DNA of 64,000 bases from Oscillospiraceae bacterium (GTDB taxonomy: Bacteria > Bacillota > Clostridia > Oscillospirales > Ruminococcaceae): contig JAGASH010000008.1 in assembly GCA_017847835.1 (NCBI GenBank), positions 124,001 to 188,000 on the forward strand, given 5' to 3'. Under the pieces are notes generated by a model. It was not told the origin of the DNA. It saw only the letters and a list, made by a program, of their open reading frames with translations, and searched no databases. Below are positions 57,007 to 64,000 of the stretch, in pieces; positions within the stretch are counted from its first letter, which is position 1, and each line of letters opens with the position of its first letter. Both the position numbers and the translations under genes were made by a program.

Positions 57007-57114
57007 GGGGGTTTCGAGAATTTTTGGGAAAATTTTCTTTCTTGGGGCTTTGATGAACGAAAAGCCGCCTCCTCGTTCAACAAAAGGCTTCTATGAACCT
57101 GCTTTTATATTAGC

Positions 57115-57386
57115 GCGCTCTTGCGTTTTAGCTGGCATTTAGCCAACTAAAACGCTTGGGGAACACCCCGCCGGGGTTTTCCCCAAACCCTTTTCCGCTG
57201 GGGGAAACTCTTGTTTCCCCCAGACCCCTTTGCGCTTGCTAACGCGTTTGCGCGGCTTCGCCGCGAGTAGCGGCGCTATCGCGCCGAGTGCCTTCGGCGA
57301 CCAAAAAACTTTTTCTGAAGAAAAAGTCTTTTGGATTTTCAAAAAGACTTTTTTCGCTGCGCGTGCCACAGTCGCAAATGCGATTA
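57115..57386 (-). repeat. Multi-hairpin interspersed repeat, copy 2 (after glgP)
   Basis: Read on the minus strand it begins with the glgP stop (TAATCGCATTTG) and shows the same order of stems as copy 1: CCAAAAGACTTTTTC/GAAAAAGTTTTTTGG with central CTTCAG, GGCGC-GATA-GCGCC and CGCGGC-GAA-GCCGCG, CTGGGGGAAAC-AAGA-GTTTCCCCCAG, and GCGTTTTAG/CTAAAACGC around TGGCTAAATGCC. An extra GGGGAA...TTCCCC stem is present between the last two. Many bases differ from copy 1 but pairing is kept. This accounts for most of the gap between rpsF and glgP. Confidence 0.8.
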
Positions 57387-59744
57387 ATCGTTCGGCTCAA
57401 TCCCCCAGATATCCTTCGCGTACCCCTCAATCGTCCTATCCGAGCTGAACTTGCCCGCATAGCACATATTTATCATCGACTTCTTGATAAACTCATCGTG
57501 ATTGAACTTATAATCCGCGTTCGCCTTGAGCTTAGCCTGAACATAGTTTTCAAGGTCGCCGAGAACATAATAATGGTCGGGTTTGTGCCACGAAGCGCCG
57601 TCCAGAAGCGAGTAGTACAACTCCCTGAACGAGCCGTTTCCGCCGTCGGAGAACGTCCCGTCAATAAGCGTATTCAGCACTCTTGCAATTCTCGTATTCT
57701 CGGAATAAATCTTTCTCGGGTCATAATTCGGCATAATCTCAGCCAAATCCTCAACTCTCGCGCCGAAGATATAGTTGTTCTCCTCGCCCGCTTCCTGCGC
57801 GATTTCAACGTTTGCTCCGTCATAAGTGCCGAGCGTCATCGTGCCGTTGAGCATAAATTTCATATTACCGGTACCCGAAGCCTCCGTGCCCGCCGTAGAA
57901 ATCTGCTCGGAAATATCCGCGGCAACAACCAGCTTTTCCGCGTAGGATACATTATAATTCTGCACGAACACAACTTTGATTGCGCCGTTAAGCGACAGGT
58001 CGTTGTTGACGAGATTTGCGATTTCGTTGATAAACTTGATGATTGCCTTTGCTCTCGCGTAGCCGGGCGCGGATTTTGCGCCGAAGATAAAGGTTGTGGG
58101 CGCGAAATTCTCCTTTGCAATCGAGCCGTCCTTCAATCCGAAGTAGATGTACAGTATCGAGAACGCGTTCAGAAGCTGGCGCTTGTACTCGTGCAGACGT
58201 TTAATCTGAATATCGAACAAGCTGTCTGCGTCGATATTTTCACCCTCGTGAACTGCGATATACTCTGCAAGCGCCTTTTTATTCCCGCTCTTAATCGCGC
58301 TGAAACGGTCACGGATTGCCTTATCGTCGCAGAACGGGCGCAGATTTTTGAGCTGAGAAAGGTCGGTGAGCCAGCTTTCGTTTCCGAGAAGCTCGGTTAT
58401 CATCGAAGCGAGCTTCGGGTTGCACAAAGCAAGCCAGCGACGCGGAGTAATGCCGTTTGTTTCGTTGAGAAAACGCTCGGGGAACATCTCGTACCAATCC
58501 GAGAGCGCGTCGTTTTTGAGGATTTCGGTGTGGATTTCGGCAACACCGTTGACGTGGGAGGAGCAGTAAATTGCCATTCTCGCCATATGTACCATTCCGC
58601 CGGCAACAATCTGCATTGTTTCGATTTTCTCGCGGGAAATTCCCTTGCGGTACATATCGGAGATAAACGCTTCGTTTATGCGCAGAATGATTGCGTAAAC
58701 CTCGGGCACAAGCTCCTCGACGATATCGCTCGACCACTTTTCGAGAGCCTCTGCCATAATCGTGTGGTTGGTGTAGTTGAACGTTTTCTTGGCAATTTCA
58801 AGCGCTTCTTCAAACTCGCAGCCGCGTCCGAGAAGGTTGCGGATAAGCTCGGGGATTGCGATAACGGGGTGCGTGTCGTTAAGCTGAATTGCGTTATACT
58901 CCGCGAAATTGGAAAGCGGTCTGCCTGCTTCGATGTGTTTTCTTATCAAATCCTCGACGGAAGCCGCGCTGAAAAAATATTCCTGTTTCAGACGGAGAAG
59001 CTGACCTCCTCTGCCGTTGTCGTTGGGATAAAGCGTTTTGGAGATGTTCTCGGCTTCGATTTCGCCGCGCGCTGCCTCGAAATAATCCTGACGGTTGAAC
59101 GCGTCAAAATCAAATGCGTTTATCGGCTCGCACTGCCACAATCTCAATGTGCAAGCGTAATCGTTGCGGTAACCGAAAATCGGCATATCATAGGGCACTG
59201 CCTTTACATCTCCGCTTGCATAATGCACGATAACAGCCTCGTCCTCGACGCGTCTGCTCCAAGGGTCGCCCTGCGCGGTCCAGTCGTCTGCATATTCGCG
59301 CTGGAAGCCGTCCTCGATTGTCTGCTTGAACAGACCGTATTTATAGCGGATACCGTAGCCCGTGAGCGGGAGCTTCAGAGTAGCCGCGCTGTCAAGGAAG
59401 CAGGCTGCAAGACGTCCAAGACCGCCGTTTCCGAGAGCAGCGTCCTCGATTTCTTCAAGCTCCGAGAGCGAGCCGCCGGCTTCTTTGAGCAGCTCCTCGG
59501 CATAGTCGGAAAGCCCGAGGCATAAGATGTTGTTATACACAGCGCGCCCTACGAGGAACTCCATTGACAGGTAGCCTGCACGTCTGCCGCTCGGTGAAGA
59601 GCAGTTCATCATCGGGACAGCCTGCCGCATAATTGCCTTTCCGAGAGCGTTATGAAGCTGTGCGGGAGTGCATTTTTTGCCGTCGATACGGGTATCGCGC
59701 AAGATGTCCTCAAAATCGTTTTTGAGCAAAGTTTTATCAATCAT
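57384..59744 (-). CDS. glgP: Glycogen/maltodextrin phosphorylase
   Basis: 786 residues, GT35. Releases glucose-1-phosphate from alpha-1,4-glucans using pyridoxal phosphate. Core features: SMEFLVGRAVYNNILCLGL, GNGGLGRLAACFLDS, and the PLP-binding EASGTGNMKFMLNGTMTLGT. Slightly shorter than typical (about 800-840). ATG 59744, AGGAG upstream; promoter at 59795-59823. Supports storage-glycogen use. Confidence 0.97.
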   Translation of the reverse strand: MIDKTLLKNDFEDILRDTRIDGKKCTPAQLHNALGKAIMRQAVPMMNCSSPSGRRAGYLSMEFLVGRAVYNNILCLGLSDYAEELLKEAGGSLSELEEIEDAALGNGGLGRLAACFLDSAATLKLPLTGYGIRYKYGLFKQTIEDGFQREYADDWTAQGDPWSRRVEDEAVIVHYASGDVKAVPYDMPIFGYRNDYACTLRLWQCEPINAFDFDAFNRQDYFEAARGEIEAENISKTLYPNDNGRGGQLLRLKQEYFFSAASVEDLIRKHIEAGRPLSNFAEYNAIQLNDTHPVIAIPELIRNLLGRGCEFEEALEIAKKTFNYTNHTIMAEALEKWSSDIVEELVPEVYAIILRINEAFISDMYRKGISREKIETMQIVAGGMVHMARMAIYCSSHVNGVAEIHTEILKNDALSDWYEMFPERFLNETNGITPRRWLALCNPKLASMITELLGNESWLTDLSQLKNLRPFCDDKAIRDRFSAIKSGNKKALAEYIAVHEGENIDADSLFDIQIKRLHEYKRQLLNAFSILYIYFGLKDGSIAKENFAPTTFIFGAKSAPGYARAKAIIKFINEIANLVNNDLSLNGAIKVVFVQNYNVSYAEKLVVAADISEQISTAGTEASGTGNMKFMLNGTMTLGTYDGANVEIAQEAGEENNYIFGARVEDLAEIMPNYDPRKIYSENTRIARVLNTLIDGTFSDGGNGSFRELYYSLLDGASWHKPDHYYVLGDLENYVQAKLKANADYKFNHDEFIKKSMINMCYAGKFSSDRTIEGYAKDIWGIEPND

Positions 59745-59794
59745 ATGTATTCTCCTTAATTTTGTACATTGAGCCTTTTTTTATACTCTTACCT

Positions 59795-59823
59795 ATTTTA
59801 ACATAATATTCCGATAAAATCAA
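59795..59823 (-). promoter_or_regulatory. Promoter of glgP
   Basis: Minus-strand TTGATT (59818-59823), 17-nt spacer, TAAAAT (59795-59800). Confidence 0.7.
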
Positions 59824-59962
59824 GCGGAAGCGGGAGAATTTCTTGAAATAAAAGGAAATTTTGTGCCGAAATTATTATTTTGGGAATATTTTTGGTTAAA
59901 TTGCACATAAGCGCGTGTTGAATTTCTACACGCAAAAATAGCAAATAAGCTGTTGGCGGTGC

Positions 59963-59991
59963 TTGAAAAAAAGGAAAAATTGTGATATAAT
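59963..59991 (+). promoter_or_regulatory. Promoter of the pilC-pilM/N-pilO genes
   Basis: TTGAAA (59963-59968), 17-nt spacer, TATAAT (59986-59991). Confidence 0.75.
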
Positions 59992-60237
59992 TATTTCAAG
60001 TAAGCGGTTATGGGTATAGTGCGCCCTTTTTCTGAAACTGTCTGTATTATTCGCACAAAAAAACGCGCCGAGTAATATTTTTGACGGATTTTTCGGGAAA
60101 AAGTCGTTCTGTGTCGGGTTTGCCGCTTAAAAAGGGAGCTTTTGATTTGTTTGGGGAACGGGAAATCTCGCGGTTTTCGGTTTCGGGAGCGTCTGGGGCT
60201 GCCAAAGAATATTTTTTGCGGAAACGGAGGTTTTCAG
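59992..60237 (+). other. Long 5' leader of the pil-like operon
   Basis: About 240 nt between promoter and the pilC start, with no credible gene. AAGCGG near 60001 and CCGCTT near 60123 could close a ~125-nt structured domain, with an inner TTTTTCGGGAAAAA stem near 60090-60107. No known riboswitch signature (e.g. the GEMM or c-di-GMP-II cores) was found. Confidence 0.4.
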
Positions 60238-61431
60238 GTGAATAAATTCTCTTATGTCGCCACCGACGTCAACGGTAAGACCACGCGCGGTAATGAGATG
60301 GCGGAGGATTTCAGGGATCTTCAGCAAAAGCTCAGGGAGAAAAATCTTTATGTAACGAGCTATCGCGACCTCGGTACGGGTTCGGTTGACGTAAAGTACA
60401 AGTTCAAGACCAAGGAAGTTTCTTTCATAAGCCGTCAGCTCGGCTCGATGACTTCTGCGGGTCTGTCGCTTGTAAGAGCGCTCTACATTCTTCAGGAGCA
60501 GCAGGAAAACAAAAAGGCAAAGGCAGTTCTTCTCGATATTTACGAGGAGGTTCAGAAAGGTAAGTCTTTCTCGGACGTTCTGAAGTCAAAGCCGGGCGTT
60601 TTCCCCGATATGTTTGTCAGCCTTGTGGCTGCGGGTGAGGCTTCGGGTACTCTTGACCAGATGCTCAACAGATTGTCCGACCACTACGCAAACGCAAACA
60701 AAACCGCGAACAAAGCAAAGAGCGCAATGATTTACCCGATGATTTTGCTTGTTTTGCTGCTTGCGGTTATCGTGCTCCTGTTTACACAGGTTCTTCCTAA
60801 GTTCGCGAGTATGATGAGCGAGGATGATATGACTCCTCTTTCAAAGGCTCTTTTGGCGTTCTCAAGTTCGCTGATTAATTATTGGTATGTTTACATATTG
60901 ATAATTGTTGCGGTTGTTGTTGCAATTTTCATTATGAGAAAAACACCCGCGACGCGACTGAAAATGGACGAACTCCTGCTGAAAATTCCAAAGGTAGGAA
61001 AGCTCGTCGCAACAATGTACACGGGAACGTTTTCGAGAAATATGGCAAACCTCTACGGCGCAGGCTTGCAGATGGTTGAGTGTATCGAAAAATCCATAGC
61101 TGCTGTCAATAATATGTACGTTCACGAGAAGTTCAAGGAAGTCGTAAGCGACATCAAGCTCGGTGAAAGTATGTCAAAGGCAATCGAAAAAACCGGCATT
61201 TTCGAGGGTATGTTCACGTCGATTATCTATGTCGGCGAGGAATCCGGTACTCTTGATACAATCCTTAACAAGAGCGCGGATTACTACGATGAAGAAGCGG
61301 ACTCTGCGGTAACAAAGCTCGTAGGACTTATGGAGCCTGTTATGATTATCCTTATGGGTATCGCAATCGGTCTGTTCCTTGCAGGTATGTTCCCGATGCT
61401 CTACGGCGGAATGACAAAGGTTGGTCAATAA
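60238..61431 (+). CDS. Type II secretion F / PilC inner-membrane protein
   Basis: About 397 residues from GTG 60238 (CGGAGG upstream). Two T2SF domains: first with FISRQLGSMTSAGLSLVRAL, second with GTFSRNMANLYGAGLQMVEC. Three membrane helices (about 170-195, 215-240 and near the C-terminus, MIILMGIAIGLFLAGMF). GEASGTLDQ and GEESGTLDT are the repeated signature. Platform protein of a type IV pilus or type II-like pseudopilus. First gene of the cluster here; the assembly ATPase and pilins are not in the window. Confidence 0.93.
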   Translation: MNKFSYVATDVNGKTTRGNEMAEDFRDLQQKLREKNLYVTSYRDLGTGSVDVKYKFKTKEVSFISRQLGSMTSAGLSLVRALYILQEQQENKKAKAVLLDIYEEVQKGKSFSDVLKSKPGVFPDMFVSLVAAGEASGTLDQMLNRLSDHYANANKTANKAKSAMIYPMILLVLLLAVIVLLFTQVLPKFASMMSEDDMTPLSKALLAFSSSLINYWYVYILIIVAVVVAIFIMRKTPATRLKMDELLLKIPKVGKLVATMYTGTFSRNMANLYGAGLQMVECIEKSIAAVNNMYVHEKFKEVVSDIKLGESMSKAIEKTGIFEGMFTSIIYVGEESGTLDTILNKSADYYDEEADSAVTKLVGLMEPVMIILMGIAIGLFLAGMFPMLYGGMTKVGQ

Positions 61432-61486
61432 TTCGGGAAAGCGGATTATTCAGTGCTAATAATAATTTAATGTATGAGGTGAAGAT

Positions 61487-63097
61487 ATGCTTTCAATAGA
61501 TATTACAGATAGGCAGATAAAGCTCGTCAGAGGTATTCACTCGGGAAGCAAAATCAGAGTTCAGGACGCTGATATGCGCGAGCTGTCTATGGGAATGGTT
61601 TCCAACGGATACATAACCGATGTACCTATGGTTGCCGCTGAGCTCAACGACATCATCAAGCAGAAGGACATCAAGGAGAAGGAAGCGGTTGTTTCCATTA
61701 CTTCGAGTGCGATTGTTTACAAGGAAATGCTCGTTGCAAAGCCCAAGAATATGAAAAATCCGGCTATCATCGAAGCGATGATTCAGTCGAATATGAACAT
61801 TTCCAACGACTACAACATATCCTTTACTATAGCGGGCGAAACCGAGGACGAGGAAAAGAACAAGATGCTGAAGGTAATCGCGTCTGCCTGCCCTCAGCGT
61901 CTGGTTGACGGATATGTAAGACTGTTCTCTCACATCGGTTTGCAGCTCAAGGGCGTGTACACCTCCAACAACTCCGTTACACGTCTTATCATCAACACCC
62001 CGAAAATGGCGGACAGAATGCCGATGCTTCTTATCCAGATTGATAAGAACTTCCTCAATATGAACCTCTACGAGGATAATCAGATTGTATTCTCCCGTTT
62101 CTTCAACGTTGACCCCAACGATTATGACAATGCTCCCGACTATGTAACCCGCGCGGTTTACGACAACCTGTTCAGAATGATGCAGTTTATCAAGAGCCGT
62201 AAGGGAGCAAAGCCGCTTCAGGAAATTATGTTCTACGGTGAAATCGAGAGCTTTATCGAAATCACAAACGCGATTTCTTCGTTCAACGTTCCTTCGAATA
62301 TGTTGTCGCTGCCCTCGTCCGTTTCGACGACCGCGCAGTTCGACTTTGCGAAATTCGCAAACGCAATCGGCGCTCTCTACCGCAGAAACAAAGAGCTCGA
62401 GCACATCAACCTTCTCGAAGCTACATCTGCAAAGGGTTCGACAGGAGCGAACACCTTCCTTCTCGGACTTGCAGGAGTTGTTGCCGGCTCAATCGCGCTT
62501 GTTGCGGGAACTTGCTTTGTTGTCAATATGATTAACAACAGCAAGAAGGACGAAATCAACAAGCTTCAGGCTCAAATCGACGCACCCGCTCTCCAGAACG
62601 ACATCAAGATTGTCGATGAGCGCGAGGGAATGCTCAACGGCTTCAACAACTATAACAAGACCGTCGGAAACGTTGTTAATATGTTTAACTATCAGCCGAA
62701 GGTCCAGTCCGCCGTTTATAACAAGGCAACCGAACCCCTTAAAAAGATTTTGACCGAGAATGAAGAGCTTAAGGTTACTTCGTTTGAAGAAAGCGGCTAT
62801 ACCGTAAAGATTTCGTTTATGGGACTTTCTCACGGCGACCCGTCCTCTGTTCCGTCGAGATATGCGGAATACCTTGCTGAGAAAATTCTCAACAAGTTCG
62901 GTGAATCTTATTTTACAAACGTAATTTACACGGGCTTTACAAAGGAAAATATCACCGAATGGAACACCTACGCTTACCTTCAGAGCGAAGGAAAAACGTC
63001 ATTTGACACGGTGTTTAAGTTTGATATCGAAATGCAGCTTCAGATGGGCAGCGACGAAGCAAACGCAGTGCTTCCCGATTCTGAATACAATAAGTAA
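61487..63097 (+). CDS. PilM-PilN fusion-like protein
   Basis: 536 residues. Residues 1-305 resemble the actin-like PilM (MLSIDITDRQIKLVRGIHSG and VVSITSSAIVYKEMLVA), expected in the cytoplasm. A membrane helix at about 322-348 (FLLGLAGVVAGSIALVAGTC) is followed by a coiled-coil-like start and an external PilN-like alpha/beta domain to the end. In most species PilM and PilN are separate and bind each other, so this looks like a natural fusion. Ribosome site GAGGTGA; 55 nt after pilC. Confidence 0.8.
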   Translation: MLSIDITDRQIKLVRGIHSGSKIRVQDADMRELSMGMVSNGYITDVPMVAAELNDIIKQKDIKEKEAVVSITSSAIVYKEMLVAKPKNMKNPAIIEAMIQSNMNISNDYNISFTIAGETEDEEKNKMLKVIASACPQRLVDGYVRLFSHIGLQLKGVYTSNNSVTRLIINTPKMADRMPMLLIQIDKNFLNMNLYEDNQIVFSRFFNVDPNDYDNAPDYVTRAVYDNLFRMMQFIKSRKGAKPLQEIMFYGEIESFIEITNAISSFNVPSNMLSLPSSVSTTAQFDFAKFANAIGALYRRNKELEHINLLEATSAKGSTGANTFLLGLAGVVAGSIALVAGTCFVVNMINNSKKDEINKLQAQIDAPALQNDIKIVDEREGMLNGFNNYNKTVGNVVNMFNYQPKVQSAVYNKATEPLKKILTENEELKVTSFEESGYTVKISFMGLSHGDPSSVPSRYAEYLAEKILNKFGESYFTNVIYTGFTKENITEWNTYAYLQSEGKTSFDTVFKFDIEMQLQMGSDEANAVLPDSEYNK

Positions 63098-63114
63098 GGG
63101 GAGGCAGTCGAATA

Positions 63115-64000
63115 ATGAAACTCAGTAAACAGGAACGTATTGCAACAATCGTTATTCTTATTCTTGTAATTCTCGGCGTGGGCATTTTCGTGTTCATCAA
63201 GCCCGCATTTGAATCGCTTTCAAGCACTCAGAAGAACCTTGACAACAAAAAGGCGGAATATAACGCCGCTGTTGAAAAGGCAGGAAGAAAGGGCGCCCTC
63301 AGAACCCAGATTGAAGAGGCTTATGAGCAGGGCGAGCACCTTGCCGATATGTTCTTCCCCGAGCTCACCTCTTATGAGGCAGACGAGGCTATAAGAGCAT
63401 TCCTTTCACAGTGCAAGGCAAATGTTGTTGTTGAGGCGCTTGAGGTTGAAGAGCCGACAACTTCCGAGTTTTCTCCCTTCTTTAATGTAAAAGAAGAGGT
63501 TATTTATGAGCTGAAAACTTATGCAACTCAGGGCGCTGAAGTTGACGCTATAGAGAGCAAAAGACTTGCACGTCTTGCAGAGCTTCAGGCAGCTCTCGGC
63601 GGCACGCAGACTATCGGTTCAAGCACGGTTTCCTTCACAGTTTCGGCAATTGACCGCGACGAGCTGCTCAAATTTGCAGACGAAGTAAACAACTACATTG
63701 TTAAGGAAAACGGCAAGGATACAAGAAAAGCTCTTATTCTTAACGGTATGTCATTTGAGTGCCCCGAGATTGAAAAAGAGTACGAATCCAAGGTTGAAGA
63801 AATCAATTCAGAGGCAGAAAAGGTAGGCCGCGAGGCTCTCGAAAGAGAAACAGGCAAGAAGCCCGGTTCTAATAACAACAACAACGCTGACGCAAATGCA
63901 GAAGGAGATAGCAACACTGTAAAGGACGGCGAAGTAAGTGTTTCCGAGTGCATTTATAATGTTGAAACTTCAATCACGTTCTACAGCATCGAGCGCATGC
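63115..64000 (+). CDS. PilO-like protein, 3'-truncated by window end
   Basis: The frame from ATG 63115 (AAGGGGAGG upstream) stays open to the last base: 295 codons visible. N-terminal MKLSKQERIATIVILILVIL is a membrane anchor (about 9-29), followed by a coiled coil (about 37-75) and an alpha/beta domain with YEADEAIRAFLSQCKANVVV, as in PilO/GspM. An Asn/Asp/Gly-rich stretch (about 250-275) precedes the end. Located 17 nt after the PilM/N gene, as expected for the PilMNO alignment complex. Confidence 0.82.
   Translation, partial: MKLSKQERIATIVILILVILGVGIFVFIKPAFESLSSTQKNLDNKKAEYNAAVEKAGRKGALRTQIEEAYEQGEHLADMFFPELTSYEADEAIRAFLSQCKANVVVEALEVEEPTTSEFSPFFNVKEEVIYELKTYATQGAEVDAIESKRLARLAELQAALGGTQTIGSSTVSFTVSAIDRDELLKFADEVNNYIVKENGKDTRKALILNGMSFECPEIEKEYESKVEEINSEAEKVGREALERETGKKPGSNNNNNADANAEGDSNTVKDGEVSVSECIYNVETSITFYSIERM

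Noticed and set aside
57139..57369. Short lysine-rich open frames inside the structured repeats
   Set aside because: They run through hairpin arms in both orientations and have no ribosome site; explained by repeat sequence.
57288..59525. A 745-codon open frame on the plus strand opposite glgP
   Set aside because: It is a mirror of glgP's codon pattern (Cys/Val/Arg-rich product, no domains, no ribosome site), and glgP is complete with all motifs.
59992..60237. Cyclic di-GMP riboswitch before the pil-like genes
   Set aside because: Expected from other Clostridia, but neither the GEMM core nor the class II core is recognisable in the leader.

Overview
The window looks like chromosome of an anaerobic Firmicute of class Clostridia, most likely a plant-fibre-degrading Ruminococcaceae/Oscillospirales relative. 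The placement rests on strong Firmicute Shine-Dalgarno sequences, sigma-A type promoters with 17-nt spacers, an F1Fo operon with atpZ/atpI, a THF riboswitch before folT, a GH94 cellobiose-type phosphorylase, a CIRCE-controlled htpG, a SpoIIQ-like M23 protein and Rnf-family membrane proteins. Base composition is moderate and even, apart from the middle of the flagellin gene and AT-rich intergenic stretches. Most of the window is ordinary chromosomal housekeeping, without prophage, conjugative element, CRISPR array, rRNA or tRNA.

Layout. 1-3308 (+): 5'-truncated thrS, an SseB-like protein and a GT2 glycosyltransferase. 3331-13922 (-): a long run from a polysaccharide deacetylase and a bactofilin into the ATP synthase genes (atpZ-I-B-E-F-H-A-[42-aa ORF]-G-D-C). 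14012-19602 (-): ppiB, proC and folT behind a THF riboswitch, then pfkA, rpmF, a P-loop protein and pgi. 19701-25295 (-): purD, a 23S rRNA-type methyltransferase, a TgpA-like transglutaminase and a DUF58 protein. 25360-28507 (+): a cellobiose-type phosphorylase and an Sfp-type phosphopantetheinyl transferase. 28528-31216: a truncated serine recombinase (-), then a sigma-D-driven flagellin (+). 31242-35280 (+): aspartokinase, a NYN/OST-HTH protein and an AstE/AspA-like protein lacking zinc ligands. 35280-38954 (-): a GT4 glycosyltransferase, a GH25 lysozyme and a SpoIIQ-like M23 protein, with a MITE-like inverted-repeat element between the last two. 39101-43287 (+): HDOD, FkbM, unknown and patatin proteins. 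43326-46225 (-): a FliB-like protein and guaB. 46331-53195 (+): rpe, an unusual rnfD-E-A triad, a DUF4015-like protein, yajC, a TetR regulator, bioY and an AEC transporter. 53238-59823: a candidate sRNA, CIRCE-htpG, rpsF-ssb-rpsR and glgP, with two inverted copies of a structured repeat abutting the stop codons of htpG and glgP. 59963-64000 (+): PilC-, PilM/N- and PilO-like genes, the last cut by the window end.

How it fits together. Phosphorolysis of cellobiose and glycogen, with Pgi and PfkA, suggests ATP-sparing sugar catabolism. The c-subunit carries the residue set typical of Na+-binding rings. The Rnf-like triad would at first suggest a Na+-pumping Rnf partner, but it has lost three of the four cysteines that ligate the intramembrane Fe-S cluster and has no rnfC/G/B beside it, so it is probably a repurposed complex. 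Flagellin, a FliB-like lysine methylase and type IV pilus/type II secretion genes point to surface appendages, although the rest of these machines lies outside the window.

Most noteworthy: (i) the redox-ligand-poor RnfD-E-A triad, (ii) the multi-hairpin repeat whose two copies preserve stems by compensatory changes, (iii) a C-rich-loop sRNA candidate, (iv) a 42-aa membrane microprotein between atpA and atpG, and (v) a NYN protein with five OST-HTH-like repeats paired with a probable pseudo-metallopeptidase.
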